This document shows positions 44,025-53,344 of a DNA stretch of 64,000 nucleotides, in pieces (position 1 is the stretch's first letter; each line of letters starts with the position of its first letter). Made by a program: the position numbers and the translations under genes. Source of the DNA: Rhodospirillaceae bacterium (lineage in GTDB: Bacteria; Pseudomonadota; Alphaproteobacteria; MPNO01; UBA2964). The notes beneath the pieces were generated by a model. It saw only the letters and a program-made list of their open reading frames with translations. It was not told where the DNA came from and made no database searches. The DNA lies in the NCBI GenBank assembly GCA_002720855.1, contig PBIN01000015.1:124001-188000 (forward strand). The letters are read 5' to 3'.

Positions 44025-45266
44025 CTATTGCCCTGCTGCACGATATTCCGCCAATGCGGCATCAACTCCGCCACCTGCAGGCATTGAAACACTATGCTGT
44101 CGCAAGATGGTTTCGAGCGCCGCCAAACAGGTCAGAATATTGTGTTTCTGACAATTGTACCCCATCGCCCCAATGCGCCAGATTTTGCCGTGTAACGGTC
44201 CAAACGATGTTCCAATCTCGATCCCGAAATCATGCAACATCTCTGAACGAATTGCTTCACCATCAACACCATCGGGGATGTACACGCCAGTAACATTGGG
44301 CATTTTATTTGTCTTATCGCCGAAGACTTTCAGGCCAAGACCTTCAAGCCCTGCGACCATCGCTTTGCTTGCCAGTGCATGGCGATCAAATCCGGCTTGG
44401 AGGCCTTCTTTAAGAACCACCCGCGCGCATTCGCGCGCCGCATAGAGCATCGATGTCGCCTCTGTATGATGGTTCAACCGCGCTTCAGACCAATAATCCA
44501 TCAGCATACCGAGGTCGAAATAATTTGAAGCGACCATCGGTCCACTCGCCGCTTCAAAGCCCTCTGGCCGGATACCTTTTTCAATGTGCTTGCGGCGGTT
44601 TACGAGGTCTGCTACCCGGTCATTAAAGGTAATCGGTGCGATGCCAGGCGGACCAGCAAGACATTTCTGCAAGCTTACCGACACACAATCGATTTTCCAT
44701 TTATCGACGGGTAAATCCATGCCGACGAGACTGGCGGTCGCATCGACATAGGAGAATGCGTCAAAGCGCGAACAAATTTCTCCCACCGCTGCCAGTGGCT
44801 GAGCCACAGTTGTCGAAGTATCACCCTGACACAGCGCAACGACCTTGGGTCGAACGCGCTTCACCGCATCTTCAATTTGTTGCGGATCGAAGACATTTCC
44901 CCATTCGACTTCAATAATTTCAACATCAGCCCCGCAACGCTCAGCTATTTCGGTCAGTAAATGGCCAAACCGGCCAAAGACGGGCACCAGCACTTTATCC
45001 CCTGGTTCGATGGTCGAAACCATAAACGTTTCGATCGCGGCACGGGCAGTTCCATCGATCAAAAATGTCCAACGGTTTTTGGTTTGAAACACTTGCCGAT
45101 ACAGAACCATCACCTCGTTCATATACTCAGTAAACGCCGGATCGAATTGACCGAGCAATGGCATCGACATTGCGTTTAGCACGCGCGGATCTACATTGAC
45201 GGGCCCCGGCCCCATCATCAAACGCGGCGGCGGGTTCAATTCGTCAAAAATCTCACTACTGGACAT
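44025..45266 (-). CDS. pucG: (S)-ureidoglycine:glyoxylate aminotransferase-like class V transaminase (PucG/HpxJ)
   Basis: 413 residues of the alanine:glyoxylate transaminase group. It opens PPPRLMMGPGPVNVDPRVL; the PLP aspartate lies in AFSYVDATASLVGMD, and the Schiff-base lysine is K201 in SVSLQKCLAGPPG. The SLQKCLAGPPG variant resembles PucG/HpxJ. Between allantoate hydrolysis and oxamate transcarbamylase, the expected reaction is ureidoglycine plus glyoxylate to oxalurate plus glycine. It follows puuE by 35 bases and precedes xdhA by 28. Confidence 0.87.
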   Translation of the reverse strand: MSSSEIFDELNPPPRLMMGPGPVNVDPRVLNAMSMPLLGQFDPAFTEYMNEVMVLYRQVFQTKNRWTFLIDGTARAAIETFMVSTIEPGDKVLVPVFGRFGHLLTEIAERCGADVEIIEVEWGNVFDPQQIEDAVKRVRPKVVALCQGDTSTTVAQPLAAVGEICSRFDAFSYVDATASLVGMDLPVDKWKIDCVSVSLQKCLAGPPGIAPITFNDRVADLVNRRKHIEKGIRPEGFEAASGPMVASNYFDLGMLMDYWSEARLNHHTEATSMLYAARECARVVLKEGLQAGFDRHALASKAMVAGLEGLGLKVFGDKTNKMPNVTGVYIPDGVDGEAIRSEMLHDFGIEIGTSFGPLHGKIWRIGAMGYNCQKHNILTCLAALETILRQHSVSMPAGGGVDAALAEYRAAGQ

Positions 45267-45301
45267 CCTTGTACCTATGGTTTCGTGTTCTTGCCCAATT
45301 A

Positions 45302-46213
45302 TTAAGCTGGGTGTTCTTCATGCCAGTGGCGGGCAATATCAGCGCGCCGGCATATCCAAACATTATCATGTGAAGCGATATGATCCAGAAATCTCTGCAA
45401 TGCAAGAAATCTGCCCGGACGTCCTACAAGTCGACAATGCAGGCCAATAGACATCATTTTTGGCGCTTCTTCGCCCTCGGCATACAGACAATCAAATGTA
45501 TCGCGTAAATAGCTGAAAAACTGATCACCGGAATTGAATCCCTGATTGGTTGCAAAACGCATGTCGTTTGCATCCAGCGTGTAGGGTACGACGAGATGCG
45601 GTTTGTCGTAGCTCAGGTCCCAGTACGGCAAATCGTCGGCATAACTGTCGGCGTCATATAGAAAACCGCCTTCTTCAACGACCAAGGCACGTGTCAGAGG
45701 ACTGGTTCGGCCGGTATACCAGCCTTCTGGATGGCTGCCGGTCATCGCTGTATGGATTTCGACTGCTTTTTCAAGGTGCGTCCGCTCGGTTTTCTCATCG
45801 ACAAACTGATAATTAATCCAACGATATCCATGACTGGCAATTTCCCAATCAGCATCCAGCATGGCGGCAACAGCATCGGGATTGCGTTCCATGGCCATGG
45901 CAACACCGAATACCGTTACGGGTAGCTCGCGCGACGTAAAAAGGCGATGAAGCCGCCAAAACCCTGCACGGCTTCCATATTCGTAGATGCTTTCCATGCT
46001 CATATGGCGCGCGCCTTCAAAAGCATCGGCCCCTATGATTTCTGATAGAAAAGCTTCCGACGCTGTATCACCATGCAAAACGCAGTTTTCTCCACCTTCT
46101 TCGTAATTAATGACGAATTGTACGGCTATTCGTGCGCCGCCCGGCCACTTGGGATCAACAGGCGCTCGTCCGTAACCGATCAGATCTCGGGGATAGGTTT
46201 TGCTATCGACCAT
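45302..46213 (-). CDS. puuE: Allantoinase of the polysaccharide-deacetylase fold (PuuE)
   Basis: 303 residues. Motifs are RDLIGYGRAPVDPKWPGGAR (N-terminus), NYEEGGENCVLHGD, YEYGSRAGFWRLHRLF and the metal-site region WEIASHGYRWINYQ (about residues 142-155), which together define PuuE rather than the amidohydrolase-type AllB. GWYTGRTSPLTRALVVEEGG follows. It opens the allantoin ring to allantoate. It is the first gene of the six-gene minus-strand run, divergent from uraH. Confidence 0.93.
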   Translation of the reverse strand: MVDSKTYPRDLIGYGRAPVDPKWPGGARIAVQFVINYEEGGENCVLHGDTASEAFLSEIIGADAFEGARHMSMESIYEYGSRAGFWRLHRLFTSRELPVTVFGVAMAMERNPDAVAAMLDADWEIASHGYRWINYQFVDEKTERTHLEKAVEIHTAMTGSHPEGWYTGRTSPLTRALVVEEGGFLYDADSYADDLPYWDLSYDKPHLVVPYTLDANDMRFATNQGFNSGDQFFSYLRDTFDCLYAEGEEAPKMMSIGLHCRLVGRPGRFLALQRFLDHIASHDNVWICRRADIARHWHEEHPA

Positions 46214-46331
46214 TACTCAATATCCAATAATTCCCATTTATCGCAATCATATAGAAGCCTGTTGCCGCGGAAAGGGTTTAACGGTAGGCAAGTAACGAAG
46301 AGTGGTTTGCTCAAAACGGAGTCTTTTAGCT

Positions 46332-46685
46332 ATGGCCAGTTTAACGACCCACATTCTCGATACCGCCAATGGCGTCCCCGCGGCTGGCGTTACGATTGAA
46401 ATCGTCAAAGTTAGCGGCGAAAAACGCGTCACTTTGCGCACGATCAAGACAAATGACGATGGGCGAACCGATGCTCCTGTGCTGGCGGGCGATCAATGTA
46501 TTCCCGGTGTCTATGAGCTGGTTTTTCACATCGGGGATTATTTCCGAAACCGGAAGACCGACCCAGATCCTTCGATCTTTCTGGATACAATCCCGGTCCA
46601 GTTTATTATCTCGTCTGAAGATGAGCACTATCACGTGCCTTTGCTTGCCAGCCCATGGAGCTACTCCACCTATCGCGGCAGCTAA
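46332..46685 (+). CDS. uraH: 5-hydroxyisourate hydrolase (transthyretin-like)
   Basis: 117 residues from the ATG at 46332, with GGAG ten bases upstream. It begins LTTHILDTANGVPAAGV with the catalytic histidine at about residue 7. The active-site arginine lies near TLRTIKTNDDGRTDAPV, and the diagnostic C-terminus is YSTYRGS. It hydrolyses the product of PuuD to OHCU. It is the only + strand gene of this part of the cluster, and a bidirectional terminator follows. Confidence 0.95.
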   Translation: MASLTTHILDTANGVPAAGVTIEIVKVSGEKRVTLRTIKTNDDGRTDAPVLAGDQCIPGVYELVFHIGDYFRNRKTDPDPSIFLDTIPVQFIISSEDEHYHVPLLASPWSYSTYRGS

Positions 46686-46689
46686 ACAA

Positions 46690-46713
46690 AAAGGGCCCCC
46701 GCAGGGGCCCTTT
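46690..46713. terminator. Bidirectional rho-independent terminator
   Basis: A 10-bp perfect stem AAAGGGCCCC/GGGGCCCTTT with loop CGCA lies directly after the uraH stop and 30 bases before the end of the permease gene. On the minus strand it runs into TTTTTGTTT, so it terminates the permease transcript well and probably uraH too. Confidence 0.9.
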
Positions 46714-46743
46714 CGTGCAACCCGTAAACACGGATTTAAATAT

Positions 46744-48051
46744 TTAGTCCTCTTCAGGAAGGACTATGTTGAGGACGATTGCAACCAATGCAGAGGTAAA
46801 CAGACCCGACACCAGAAGCATCTTAAGTTCTTGCGGGAAAATCCCGATCGCTTTCGGCACGGCTGCGAGACCGAGACCAATGCCCAGAGAAAGCGCCACA
46901 ATAACCATATTGCGGCGGTTCATGGCCACTTCACCAAGCAACCGCAGACCGGCACTAGCGATCATGCCAAACATGATAATCGCAGCTCCGCCGAGTACGG
47001 CATTTGGCATAACAGCAATGACTGCACCAACTTTAGGAATCAGCCCAGCAAGAATGAGGAAGATGGCGCCACAGGTTACTACGTAACGGCTCATCATTCC
47101 CGTCAATGCCACCAACCCGACGTTTTGGCTATATGACGTATTCGGCATTGCGCCAAAGAAACCGGCGATTGCAGTGCCAAGACCGTCGGCCATGGTACCG
47201 CCCGAAATTTCCTTATCGGTCGCTTCGCGATCAGCACCGCCCTTTGTCACTCCGGAAATATCACCAACTGTTTCAACGGCACTAACCAAGGTCATGAGAC
47301 ACATGGCGATAATTGCTGCAGCGTTGAACTCAAGTGAGAAATGAGTGGGATCAGGCAGCGCAAACCATGCGGCGGAACCGACACGGGCGAAATCTACCAT
47401 TCCCATCGGAATTGCCACGAGATAACCAACAATCAGACCGATCAAGACTGCTGCTGCTGACATAAAACCCTTAAACCAGAATTTCACGCCGAGCGTCACG
47501 ACGATCACAACGGCGGCTAACGTCAGGTGATACCAGGCACCAAAATCCTTGATAAATGGACCGGCACCACCTGCTGCGTACTTGACACCGACAGGTATGA
47601 GCGCAAGACCAATCGACATAACCACAATGCCTGTCACCAATGGTGGCAGATATTTTCGTAATTTCCCGATAAACGTACCGATTATAAAGTGGAATATGCC
47701 GCCCACTATTGTAGCGCCAAAAACCGCTCCAATACCGGCACCCTTTACGATGGGAATCATGACCGGAATGAAAGCAAAGCTGGTTCCTTGAACAATCGGC
47801 AACCTGGCGCCAACAGGCCCAATTCCAATTGTCTGAATCAATGTTGCAACGCCAGCAAAGACCATTGCCATTTGTATAAGAAGAACTTTGTCGCCACCGG
47901 CAAGACCCGCTGCACCGGCAATAATAATCGGCACTGTTACGTTGCCAGCAAACATCGCCAGCACGTGCTGAATACCCAATGGAATAGCCTGACCTAGCGG
48001 CGGTTGATAATCAGGATCCTTTAATTGTTCTGGAGTGGCGTTATCACTCAT
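46744..48051 (-). CDS. NCS2-family xanthine/uracil permease
   Basis: 435 residues from the ATG at 48051, preceded by GGGGG; a TTG at 48066 is within that signal. About 12-14 hydrophobic helices are present. Family motifs are LGIQHVLAMFAGNVTVPIIIA near the start, MSAVETVGDISGVT-type LVSAVETVGDISGVTKGG and the signature QNVGLVALTGMMSRYV (about residue 320). It probably imports xanthine or urate with a cation, feeding the adjacent pathway. The exact substrate within NCS2 cannot be fixed by eye. Confidence 0.88.
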   Translation of the reverse strand: MSDNATPEQLKDPDYQPPLGQAIPLGIQHVLAMFAGNVTVPIIIAGAAGLAGGDKVLLIQMAMVFAGVATLIQTIGIGPVGARLPIVQGTSFAFIPVMIPIVKGAGIGAVFGATIVGGIFHFIIGTFIGKLRKYLPPLVTGIVVMSIGLALIPVGVKYAAGGAGPFIKDFGAWYHLTLAAVVIVVTLGVKFWFKGFMSAAAVLIGLIVGYLVAIPMGMVDFARVGSAAWFALPDPTHFSLEFNAAAIIAMCLMTLVSAVETVGDISGVTKGGADREATDKEISGGTMADGLGTAIAGFFGAMPNTSYSQNVGLVALTGMMSRYVVTCGAIFLILAGLIPKVGAVIAVMPNAVLGGAAIIMFGMIASAGLRLLGEVAMNRRNMVIVALSLGIGLGLAAVPKAIGIFPQELKMLLVSGLFTSALVAIVLNIVLPEED

Positions 48052-48100
48052 GGTGTAAACCCCCAATAATTTTCAAAAATTGACAAAATATCCACTTGCC

Positions 48101-48129
48101 AATCAAAAACACTCTTAGGATTTTTGATT
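48101..48129. promoter_or_regulatory. Perfect inverted repeat upstream of the permease gene
   Basis: AATCAAAAA (48101-48109) and TTTTTGATT (48121-48129) flank an 11-base spacer, about 50 bases before the permease ATG and 62 bases after the deaminase stop. It could be an operator for the permease or a hairpin ending the ubiD-deaminase transcript. A structured purine-binding RNA cannot be excluded, but no known aptamer was recognised. Confidence 0.4.
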
Positions 48130-48191
48130 CGTGTCAAACAAATCAAGGGGTTGCTCATTTTACTCGAGCGAAAAATAAACGAATGTCGCTG

Positions 48192-48794
48192 CTAAGAAAG
48201 GGGAATTTCGTTATCTTCTTTTGACGATTGATATTCATCGGAAAGCTCGGCGTATGTACTTTCCAGTTTTGTAATACGTTCCAAAAGTGCGGCCCGTTTG
48301 TCTGGTCCTGATTTCTCCGCTGCTTCACGCAAATCATGACACTTCCAAAACTCATTCTCGCGAGCATAGGCACCGCCTTCGATCCGAAACACCTGCTGCA
48401 GAATCTTCAAATCGTGCGGGATGTTAAAACGATCAGCCGTGTCGGTATAACCGAACAGGTAATAGAAGTTGTCGAAACCCGTCCAGGTTATTGCAGACAA
48501 ACAAAGCGAACAGGGCTCGTGTGTAGCAAGAAAGAGGCAATTTTTGGGGTCAGGCCGATCAACAGCCGCGAGCTCATAGAACTTTTTGAGGGCGTGGACC
48601 TCTCCATGCCAAAGCGGATTCTCAATCTCATTGTTGGTTTCAGCGATGACGACCGACAAGTCTTCCTTTCTTAGGATTGCCGCACCGAACAGCTTGTTAC
48701 CCGCGGCAACGCCTTTCTTCGTCTTGGGAACAATGTCTTGTTCAATGACTTCAAGAAGGCGGTCTATAAGCTCGCTGTCAGCAGATTCACTCAG
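48192..48794 (-). CDS. Cytidine/guanine deaminase-like zinc enzyme with probable CTG start
   Basis: 200 residues if started at CTG 48794. This CTG overlaps the ubiD TGA (CTGA) exactly as an ATGA overlap would, and has GGGG eight bases upstream. The only other usual start is a TTG at 48659, but that would cut off KKGVAAGNKLFGAAILRKED, which matches the first strand of the deaminase fold (G..PFGA.I). The zinc site is H63-G-E65 (WHGEVHAL) and C95/C98 (EPCSLC). HGE replaces the usual HAE. The tail after residue 150 is acidic and helical. The substrate is unknown. Confidence 0.75.
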   Translation of the reverse strand: MSESADSELIDRLLEVIEQDIVPKTKKGVAAGNKLFGAAILRKEDLSVVIAETNNEIENPLWHGEVHALKKFYELAAVDRPDPKNCLFLATHEPCSLCLSAITWTGFDNFYYLFGYTDTADRFNIPHDLKILQQVFRIEGGAYARENEFWKCHDLREAAEKSGPDKRAALLERITKLESTYAELSDEYQSSKEDNEIPLS

Positions 48795-50176
48795 AGCTCA
48801 ATCCCCGCCGAGCGAATAATTTTTTGAACACGGCTCCGCTGCTCATCCGAAATCGTCAGTCGTTCTGCAAAGTCACGGCCTGTCGGTTTGGTAGCATCAA
48901 TGCCGACTTTCGTTACTGTGTGATTTTCGGGGTCTGAGGTTGGGTCAAGAATCGCGCCCATCGCACCATGAATATAGGTGACGTCCTGATCAGCCCGTGT
49001 GCGGGTTATGACCGCCCACATAACATCGGACAGGTTGAATAAATCGACATCTTCATCAACAACGATCACCGTCTTTACATAAAACTCGGTGCCTAGAGCC
49101 GCCATGATCGCCTGTTTGGGTTGGCCTTCGGCGGTCTTTTTCATCTGAACAATCGCCATCAAGGCACCAACGGTACATAACGGCACATGCACCGCACTAA
49201 CATTAGGCAAATTGCGCCGCAGGGCGTTCAAGATTTCGGCTTCTCGGCTGATCGATGAAACCAGAATGTGGTCACCCGCGGTCCCGGATGCGACACTGTG
49301 AAATATCGCATCGCTCCTCATCTGGATGCGCTTGGCAACAAAAACGTTTTCAGTGGATCGATATGATGCGTAGCCCGTAAATTCGCCAAACGGCCCTTCT
49401 GCTTCACGTGTCTCAGCCAATATCTCGCCTTCGATCACAATCTCCGCTCCGGCAGGTATTGAGAGATCGTTCGTTTGGCAGGTCGCAACACGGTAAGGTT
49501 CGCCGAATAACGCACCAATAATTTCGTATTTTCGGACGTTAGGCGGATAGTGATACGCCATTGACCCCATATAGTGGATGGGATGAATGCCGATCGTAAT
49601 CGCCGCAGGCAATGCTTCGCCTTTCGCTTCGGCCCGCCGATGGAATTCATACATTCTGCGCCGCGAATGAAGCGACAGGCCAAGCTTGTTTTTACCCTTG
49701 AGCATCAGACGGTGAAAACCAACTGTATCTGTCTCACCGTCGGGATCCCTTGCCGTGATTTGTCCTGCCGTAATGTACGGTGCTGCATCAACATGAAAAT
49801 GTAACGGGATCGGCAATATCGTCAGATCGACGTCATCACCTTCAATGACGACGTCCTGCCACGGCGCGTCACCAACCACTTCAACAGGTTGATAGTTCTG
49901 ACAACGTTCGCGGTAGGCCAACGGCAAGTCATCTGGAGACACACCGACTGCAGCGGCCAATAGTTGACGGTTACCTGCCGTATTCGTCACCACAGGGTTT
50001 TCAAAACCTTCAACATCCTCAAATAGGAGCACGGGACTCTTGCCATTTCGCTCAAACTCGAACACCGATGACGTAATGTCGAGTTCTCGGCGTACAGGAG
50101 TGGACACACGCACAAAGTCGCTTGGAAAATTATTTTCCACCATTTCGAGGAAGCCACGCAGGCTTTGATCGGTCAT
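48791..50176 (-). CDS. UbiD-family prenylated-FMN decarboxylase
   Basis: 461 residues from the ATG at 50176; the frame runs on to 50239 without a better start. UbiD residues are visible: the arginine in TVGFHRLMLK (R156) and the glutamates E260 and E265 in EGPFGEFTGY. The C-terminal half includes TYIHGAMGAILDPTSDP. Members decarboxylate aromatic, heteroaromatic or unsaturated acids reversibly and need prFMN from UbiX, which is not in the window. It is coupled to the deaminase and upstream of the nucleobase permease, suggesting a heterocyclic carboxylate as substrate. Confidence 0.87.
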   Translation of the reverse strand: MTDQSLRGFLEMVENNFPSDFVRVSTPVRRELDITSSVFEFERNGKSPVLLFEDVEGFENPVVTNTAGNRQLLAAAVGVSPDDLPLAYRERCQNYQPVEVVGDAPWQDVVIEGDDVDLTILPIPLHFHVDAAPYITAGQITARDPDGETDTVGFHRLMLKGKNKLGLSLHSRRRMYEFHRRAEAKGEALPAAITIGIHPIHYMGSMAYHYPPNVRKYEIIGALFGEPYRVATCQTNDLSIPAGAEIVIEGEILAETREAEGPFGEFTGYASYRSTENVFVAKRIQMRSDAIFHSVASGTAGDHILVSSISREAEILNALRRNLPNVSAVHVPLCTVGALMAIVQMKKTAEGQPKQAIMAALGTEFYVKTVIVVDEDVDLFNLSDVMWAVITRTRADQDVTYIHGAMGAILDPTSDPENHTVTKVGIDATKPTGRDFAERLTISDEQRSRVQKIIRSAGIEL

Positions 50177-50229
50177 TGTTGTCTCTCTGTGCAATGTTTT
50201 AATTTTATGCTGCAGCGAGAGTAGCGGAG

Positions 50230-50250
50230 CCCGTGACAACTGTCATCGGG
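50230..50250. promoter_or_regulatory. Inverted repeat TGACA-AC-TGTCA upstream of ubiD
   Basis: A perfect TGACAACTGTCA (50234-50245) is extended by CCCG and CGGG arms with a single bulged T. It lies 58 bases upstream of the ubiD start and 17 bases past the hybrid kinase stop. There is no T-run, so an operator is more likely than a terminator. Confidence 0.4.
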
Positions 50251-50266
50251 TGGATGAATTTTGTTG

Positions 50267-53200
50267 TTAGTCGTTCGTTCCGTCTAACAATCCGTCGATG
50301 TCACCGATCAATGAATCAAGCTGTTGTTTGGCGTCTTCTGTCAAAGGTTTCTTCCCATCTTCAGGATCAACGGCTGCAACTGAAGGAGTCTGATCGATGT
50401 CGGGTAAGACGATATCACTTCGTCTAACAATCGCGCTTATAAGCTCGCGTTGATCAATAGGTTTTGAAACATAGTCATCCATACCCGATCCAAGATAGTT
50501 TTCGCGATCGCCCTGCATAGCGTTGGCGGTCATCGCAATGATTGGAATTTCTGAAATTTTGTTAGGCAGTGATCTAATTCGTTTGGTCGCTTCGACGCCA
50601 TCCATTTGTGGCATTTGGATATCCATGAGAACGAGATCGTAATTTGATCGCGTAACAGCGGCGACGGCTTCCAGTCCGTTTTGGACAATATCATATTGGC
50701 AATCGACCGGTGCCAACATCGAGGAGATTACTTTCTGATTGATTGAATTATCTTCGGCAATGAGGATACGGAGTTTTTTGTTACTCGGAACACTTGAGAC
50801 GTGATCATCGATTTCTAATGTTTGATTGAACGTTGCCGACTTTGCATCGCCTCTTTCGGCAACAACGGTAAACCAGAAAGTAGAACCTCTCCCTGGAGCG
50901 TTTTCTACCCCGATTTCCCCTCCGAACATTTCCACGAGATTCTTGCTAATCGTAAGCCCAAGGCCTGTTCCGCCATATTGACGCGTCGTTGAGCTATCGG
51001 CTTGTGAAAAAGGATTAAAGAGATTTTCGATCTGGTCTTCGTCAATTCCAATTCCTGTATCGTGAACTTCAAATTTTAGACCAACCTGGTCATCCTCCCG
51101 CGCGAGTTCAAGAACACGCACTTCGACACTGCCTTCATGAGTAAACTTGATCGCATTTCCAACAAGGTTATTGATGATCTGTCGCAATCGACCCGGATCA
51201 CTTCGAATTGAATCGCCATCCTTTACGTCATTTCGGATCGAAAACTGGATCCCTTTCTCGCTCGCGGGATGTCTCCAAAGCCCATCTGCGGCTGCAAGGA
51301 TACTGGCAACTGAGACGTCCAACATCTCAAGTTCTATCCGACCGGCTTCGATCTTCGAAAGATCCAATATGTCATTCAATAAGTCGAGTAGCGAATTTCC
51401 TGACTCCCGAATTGTTCGAACGTAATCTCGCTGTTCTTCATTTAGATTCGTTTGCGACAAGACATCTGCCATCCCCAGTACACCATTCATCGGTGTCCTA
51501 ATTTCATGGCTCATTGTTGCAACAAATCTTGACTTTGTTCGGTTTGCAGACTCAGCCTGCTGCGCCGCCATTGCGGATTGGCGTGCGGATTCCTCCGCCT
51601 GATTACGAGCCTCAAGGAGTTCGGTCTCCCGACGACGCAATGCCGTAACGTCTGTATTAATCCCACCGATGCCAAGCACCTCCCTGTTAGCGCCCATGAT
51701 CGGAAATTTAGTGATTATGAATTCCGCTGTTTCACCCTCGTGGGACGCCACTGAAAGTTCTGAAGAGGTCGCTTTCCCCGATTCCATTACCTTTCGATCG
51801 AGCGATTCGACACGCTGTCTCTCAGCTTCATCGAAGCTTGAGCCGCCCCGAGAACCAATCATTGTCGTATCTTTTACACCGTGGAATTCAAGATATTTCG
51901 TATTCACCATGGTCAGAGTGTGATCAGGCGCTTTCATATACATGATTGATGGCGAATTATCGAAAAACGCCCGAAATCTTGCATCGCTGTCCCGCAACGA
52001 AGCCTCTGCGACATGCCGTTGCCGGATATTGTTGGTCAATACGAGAATAAGAACCAGCTGAAGTGCAAAAACAAGGATTCCCGCGACAACCCAATGCGCA
52101 TATTCATTGAGAATTGTTTTCGGCGCATTGATAATTTTAGCGTCTCTTGGAAGCGCAGTTTTATTTAAGTTAAAACGGGCCAGTTCGTTATGGTCGAACA
52201 GGTATAGGTTCGGGCTTTCTTCAGTCACCATAAGGGTATCGGATGGCGTGCCAGTCAGGATTTTAAAAGCCAGCGCGGCTGCGGCTCTGCCCTGTTCGAA
52301 ATGACTGACGATTTTGCCACCGAGGGCACCATAACCTATTGGCGCCTTCTGCACGGAAAATACAGGGCCGGCATATACTTCCTTAAACCGTGCGGAAAAC
52401 GCTTTCCATTCGAGATGCGCACCAGCCACGTCTCGATGGGTAGAATTTAGAAAAACTGCGGAATCTGGAGAAATTTGATTAAAACGATCAAAGAGCTGCT
52501 GATAAGTCAGTTTCGCCAATGAATGCTTCACAACCCGCAAACCGGCATGATCATGTACAGCAACATCAAACAAGCGATCGTTTATTCTTCCTGTCGGCGT
52601 ATCGTCACCAATCACGTGTAGCGTTGTCGTCTTTGGGAACAATTTTTTAACGAGATCAAGTGTTTTGCCAACAGATCGGCGCTCAACGACACCAACAATA
52701 TTTGGATTGTCATTTTGTTTCATCGCGAATGAAACATTGTTCACCCCTAGAAACACGATTTTGGAACCGTCAAAGAGCGTGTTTTGCCTGTCGCGAGCAA
52801 AGTTCAAGGCGTTGTCATCCGCCGTAACGACAAGATCATAAGGTCGCAACTTGCTGAACTTTGTAGCCAGGTCAGCTTCCAGCGCTTTAGCGCGTAACTT
52901 TAAAGGAAATCTTTTGCTGTCCAGAAACTCAACATCAAATACATATCCTCGCTCAGGAAGACCCCGCTCTTGTAGCCCCTTCTTTAAGCCATTTATCTGA
53001 TCATAAAAGGAGTGAAATGAGGGACTGTAGGACGCGATAAAGAGGATACGTTTCTTGGCGGTCGCAGCACTTTTCGTTTGAGCGTTAGCGCCAAATGCCA
53101 AAATTGAAAGTATGAAAAGAGCCGCAAATCCGATTTGGCTAAAAAGCCCCGTTATCGAACGGGTTGGCTTGCTTTCACGCGGCCGTCGCGGACTAAACAC
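50267..53200 (-). CDS. Hybrid sensor histidine kinase with periplasmic ABC-substrate-binding-like sensor
   Basis: 977 residues from a GTG at 53200, preceded by AAGGAAAATTGG. Layout: signal anchor (about 18-40); an extracytoplasmic ABC_sub_bind-like sensor (50-345) starting [19 protein letters not shown]; a membrane helix (369-390); a PAS domain (405-520); a coiled coil (522-560); HisKA with H565 in [10 protein letters not shown]; HATPase with [10 protein letters not shown] (679-687), DTGIGI (714-719) and GTGLGL; and a receiver with phospho-acceptor D860 in [12 protein letters not shown] final tail follows REC. No HPt or separate output protein is encoded nearby. Confidence 0.92.
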   Translation of the reverse strand: MFSPRRPRESKPTRSITGLFSQIGFAALFILSILAFGANAQTKSAATAKKRILFIASYSPSFHSFYDQINGLKKGLQERGLPERGYVFDVEFLDSKRFPLKLRAKALEADLATKFSKLRPYDLVVTADDNALNFARDRQNTLFDGSKIVFLGVNNVSFAMKQNDNPNIVGVVERRSVGKTLDLVKKLFPKTTTLHVIGDDTPTGRINDRLFDVAVHDHAGLRVVKHSLAKLTYQQLFDRFNQISPDSAVFLNSTHRDVAGAHLEWKAFSARFKEVYAGPVFSVQKAPIGYGALGGKIVSHFEQGRAAAALAFKILTGTPSDTLMVTEESPNLYLFDHNELARFNLNKTALPRDAKIINAPKTILNEYAHWVVAGILVFALQLVLILVLTNNIRQRHVAEASLRDSDARFRAFFDNSPSIMYMKAPDHTLTMVNTKYLEFHGVKDTTMIGSRGGSSFDEAERQRVESLDRKVMESGKATSSELSVASHEGETAEFIITKFPIMGANREVLGIGGINTDVTALRRRETELLEARNQAEESARQSAMAAQQAESANRTKSRFVATMSHEIRTPMNGVLGMADVLSQTNLNEEQRDYVRTIRESGNSLLDLLNDILDLSKIEAGRIELEMLDVSVASILAAADGLWRHPASEKGIQFSIRNDVKDGDSIRSDPGRLRQIINNLVGNAIKFTHEGSVEVRVLELAREDDQVGLKFEVHDTGIGIDEDQIENLFNPFSQADSSTTRQYGGTGLGLTISKNLVEMFGGEIGVENAPGRGSTFWFTVVAERGDAKSATFNQTLEIDDHVSSVPSNKKLRILIAEDNSINQKVISSMLAPVDCQYDIVQNGLEAVAAVTRSNYDLVLMDIQMPQMDGVEATKRIRSLPNKISEIPIIAMTANAMQGDRENYLGSGMDDYVSKPIDQRELISAIVRRSDIVLPDIDQTPSVAAVDPEDGKKPLTEDAKQQLDSLIGDIDGLLDGTND

Positions 53201-53223
53201 CCAATTTTCCTTTCAAAGACAGC

Positions 53224-53274
53224 GTTTACGAATTGGAAATGTCGCAACAGATAGTTAACGAAGTGTTTACGAAT
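53224..53274. repeat. GTTTACGAAT direct repeats upstream of the hybrid kinase
   Basis: Exact copies of GTTTACGAAT lie at 53224-53233 and 53265-53274, and a near copy GTTAACGAAG at 53254-53263. They sit 24-74 bases upstream of the kinase start, a plausible site array for a regulator of this gene. Confidence 0.4.
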
Positions 53275-53344
53275 AGGGGTTCTTGAGAAAAAACCAACCG
53301 CCATTACGCCCCAGCCGAGAAATCAGGACGGTCGGCAAAATTGG

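Noticed and set aside
43784-44293. Open frame of 169 codons on the + strand across the pucG-xdhA junction
   Set aside because: It spans two well-defined genes on the opposite strand and has no recognisable domain.
46369-47136. Open frame of 255 codons on the + strand running from uraH through the terminator into the permease gene
   Set aside because: It crosses a strong terminator and overlaps two confident genes.
48061-48191. Known xanthine or purine riboswitch before the permease gene
   Set aside because: The leader holds an inverted repeat, but I could not match it to a known aptamer core by eye.
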